The translations under genes were made by a program, and so were the position numbers. From Alkanindiges sp. (GTDB taxonomy: Bacteria; Pseudomonadota; Gammaproteobacteria; Pseudomonadales; Moraxellaceae): a stretch of 6,846 nt of DNA. Each line of letters begins with the position of its first letter. The stretch's first letter is position 1. Under the pieces are notes generated by a model, which was given only the letters and a program-made list of their open reading frames with translations, was not told the DNA's origin and did no database searches. The stretch spans positions 1-6,846 of the forward strand of contig JASLIR010000242.1 of the NCBI GenBank assembly GCA_030152125.1. Direction: 5' to 3'. Of this stretch, positions 5,210 through 6,846 are shown in pieces.

Positions 5210-6392
5210 AATGGCTTTTACCCAGCAGGCGATCTGCCAGCAGGCCGGAAAACTTCATGGCGGATTTATCCGCTAGGCGATAATAAACTTCTGACACCAT
5301 CACGGTGACTGCAATTACCACCGCACAGCTAAGCAGGGCCGCACTGGCATAAGACCAGTGCATGCTGTGTAGCCAGTTAAAGAAAGGGATGCCTACAAGG
5401 TAAATAATCAGCAAGTGATTGAGATAGGCAGCAAAGGAAATTTTGCCCAGATAAACCGGAATTTTACTGGAGAATAGTTCAGCCAGGGTTTTATTCATCA
5501 GGATAGAAACCACGATGAGCGGACCAGCCAGAAAATTCAGCAGGTTATAGCTGCGGTCTCCCAGCCAGTCATTCAACCAGCTATAGGATGCACTGTTGCC
5601 ATGCACTCCGGCACAATACAGGCCAAGTGCCAGCAGGGCAAAACACAATGTGTTATTGAATAGCCGGTATTTAAAAAATATCAGCATACCAATCAGGAAG
5701 GACAGCATTTCCAGATTCTGTTCTACGATATCCATCCATTTAAGTTCGCTAAACCCAGTAGCGTCAAAGGGAATCATATGCAGCAGCATATAGCTCAGCA
5801 GCAGTACTACTGGCGTCAGCTTGAGCATGCTATAGCCCTTTAGTTTTGCGTAGAGCAAGGCAAATACCAGCAGGGAGCCAACCAGCTCAATTTTCATGGT
5901 CCACAATACCCAGTTATACTGGCTATAACCCAGCCAGAACACACGGATGGTCCCGTCAAACCAGGCATCCCAGAATGGCGTGTGGATTTGTTCCCCCATC
6001 ACGTCAATCCATTCCGACAGGTGAGCACCGTTAGGCTGTATGTATGTAAATGCCAGCCATAATAAGATGCAGGAACCCAGTGCCGGTAGCATCAGACGCG
6101 GGTAACGTTTGATGGTCATACTTTTTATTTTATACAGCTGGTTTTTGCCATTCATAATGGCATAGCTAAGCACGTAGCCACTCAGCACAAAGAAAATATA
6201 AACCGCTGCTGTGCCGGAGTAAAAAAAGGCAAAAGGGGAGTGATGGATGCTGAGTTCCAGGCTGGATGCTGTAAGCCGTGAGTGGTCAAAATAGTGCAAA
6301 TAGGGGAAAAACGATAATGAAAGATGCGATAACACCACCATAAAGCAGGCAATGCCACGGATACCTTCAGCCGCTGCTACCTTATTTTGCAT
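5208..6392 (-). CDS. Inner-membrane acyltransferase, acyltransferase 3 family
   Basis: Members of this family move acetyl or other short acyl groups onto sugars of lipopolysaccharide, capsule, exopolysaccharide, peptidoglycan or small molecules at the inner membrane. Numbered from the ATG at 6392 (394 residues), the first helix carries EGIRGIACFMVVLSHL (9-24) with the family Arg (12) and His (23). FFVLSGYVLS lies at 67-76, the basic KRYPRLMLPA at 95-104 follows, and WTMKIEL lies at 164-170 with conserved Glu169. About ten membrane helices are likely and there is no fused SGNH domain. A TTG at 6404 would add four residues, but neither start has a good ribosome binding site; I prefer the ATG. 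A -10-like TACAAT lies on the minus strand at 6430-6425 without a clear -35. No glycosyltransferase or polysaccharide genes are adjacent, so the acceptor is unknown. Confidence 0.87.
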   Translation of the reverse strand: MQNKVAAAEGIRGIACFMVVLSHLSLSFFPYLHYFDHSRLTASSLELSIHHSPFAFFYSGTAAVYIFFVLSGYVLSYAIMNGKNQLYKIKSMTIKRYPRLMLPALGSCILLWLAFTYIQPNGAHLSEWIDVMGEQIHTPFWDAWFDGTIRVFWLGYSQYNWVLWTMKIELVGSLLVFALLYAKLKGYSMLKLTPVVLLLSYMLLHMIPFDATGFSELKWMDIVEQNLEMLSFLIGMLIFFKYRLFNNTLCFALLALGLYCAGVHGNSASYSWLNDWLGDRSYNLLNFLAGPLIVVSILMNKTLAELFSSKIPVYLGKISFAAYLNHLLIIYLVGIPFFNWLHSMHWSYASAALLSCAVVIAVTVMVSEVYYRLADKSAMKFSGLLADRLLGKSH

Positions 6393-6671
6393 GCATTTAC
6401 CCAAACCGTTTATTAAGGAGGCACATTGTAGGGATTATGCGCTACAAGTTTTTAAGAAATTTGTATCAGGTCATCCCCTGTTGCTTTGTTCAAGCAATAA
6501 GTGTGCAATAAATAGATGATCCTAAAGTGGAGGTATTGACGCGTCTTGCTCATCATCACTGGAGCGCTGGAAATGGTATAAACCTCATCTGCCCCTGGCA
6601 ATTTATGCTTTGGTTCAGGTGCTTTTCTGGATTGAAGCAAGGAAATTAAAGGATAGTCTGCTCTAAATTCA

Positions 6672-6705
6672 ATTGTTAATGCGTAAGCCCGCATAGAATA
6701 ACAAT
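6672..6705. repeat. Imperfect inverted repeat
   Basis: ATTGTTA followed by ATGCG (6672-6683) pairs with CGCAT (6690-6694) and TAACAAT (6699-6705). This makes a 12-bp stem with a 6-nt loop and a 4-nt bulge (AGAA) in the right arm. It is not followed by a T-run. The role is unknown. Confidence 0.4.
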
Positions 6706-6743
6706 CATGGGGTAGCAATAGCGTATTCCACCGCAACTGTTAG

Positions 6744-6769
6744 TGGTATAGCATGTTTGGGTTATACCA
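6744..6769. repeat. 7-bp inverted repeat
   Basis: TGGTATA (6744-6750) and TATACCA (6763-6769) face each other across a 12-nt spacer. It resembles a protein-binding dyad or a weak hairpin and no adjacent gene in the window explains it. Confidence 0.3.
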
Positions 6770-6846
6770 AGCAGGCTTTACCAAGGCCACCCTCTGTGGG
6801 GATATAGCTTATGTGTTACGAATCATATGACAAGGATAAATTGAAG

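Larger units (their letters stand above)
6393..6846. other. Intergenic stretch without a convincing gene
   Basis: These 454 bp upstream of the acyltransferase gene hold no ORF I can defend. A minus-strand frame (6736-6452) is open for 94 codons from a TTG but shows no recognisable domain, signal peptide or plausible ribosome binding site. A strong Shine-Dalgarno-like AAGGAGG on the plus strand (6415-6421) has only an ATG at 6437, too far away, opening 24 codons. Two inverted repeats are present and listed separately. The stretch may hold the promoter region of a gene beyond the right edge, or a decayed gene. Confidence 0.45.

Noticed and set aside
6415..6511. Plus-strand AAGGAGG with a 24-codon ORF from the ATG at 6437
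   Set aside because: The spacing of 15 nt is too long and the peptide is featureless. The nearer TTG is followed at once by a stop.
6452..6736. Minus-strand 94-residue ORF starting at TTG
   Set aside because: No domain, signal peptide or ribosome binding site that I can see. The frame also crosses an inverted repeat.

Overview
The window looks like ordinary proteobacterial chromosome of moderate GC. A gammaproteobacterium, or possibly a betaproteobacterium, fits best. This rests on close recall-level resemblance of two products to Escherichia coli AroP and Alx and on the type of riboswitch present; no search was run. There is no sign of a phage, plasmid, insertion sequence, CRISPR array, tRNA or rRNA.

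Layout, left to right: (i) the 5' end of a minus-strand gene for a small exported protein, cut by the window edge; (ii) about 500 bp with no convincing gene; (iii) a minus-strand aromatic amino acid permease gene, aroP, apparently starting at TTG; (iv) a divergent promoter region; (v) a plus-strand stand-alone flavin oxidoreductase of the Old Yellow Enzyme family, closed by a strong intrinsic terminator; (vi) a leader of about 300 nt carrying a yybP-ykoY manganese riboswitch and an expression platform; (vii) the plus-strand TerC-family manganese exporter gene alx; (viii) a convergent junction with hairpins, a perfect 16-bp palindrome and a terminator; (ix) a minus-strand membrane acyltransferase (acyltransferase 3 family); (x) about 450 bp with no convincing gene.

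The four complete genes appear to be separate transcription units. aroP and the oxidoreductase diverge, alx and the acyltransferase converge, and a terminator separates the oxidoreductase from alx. The only strong functional link is the riboswitch with alx: manganese sensed by the leader RNA should raise synthesis of the exporter that removes it. The most interesting detail is the region between the aptamer and alx, where three helices (aptamer P1, a terminator-like stem and a 13-bp hairpin next to the ribosome binding site) share strands and cannot all form. I see no convincing wholly new system here.
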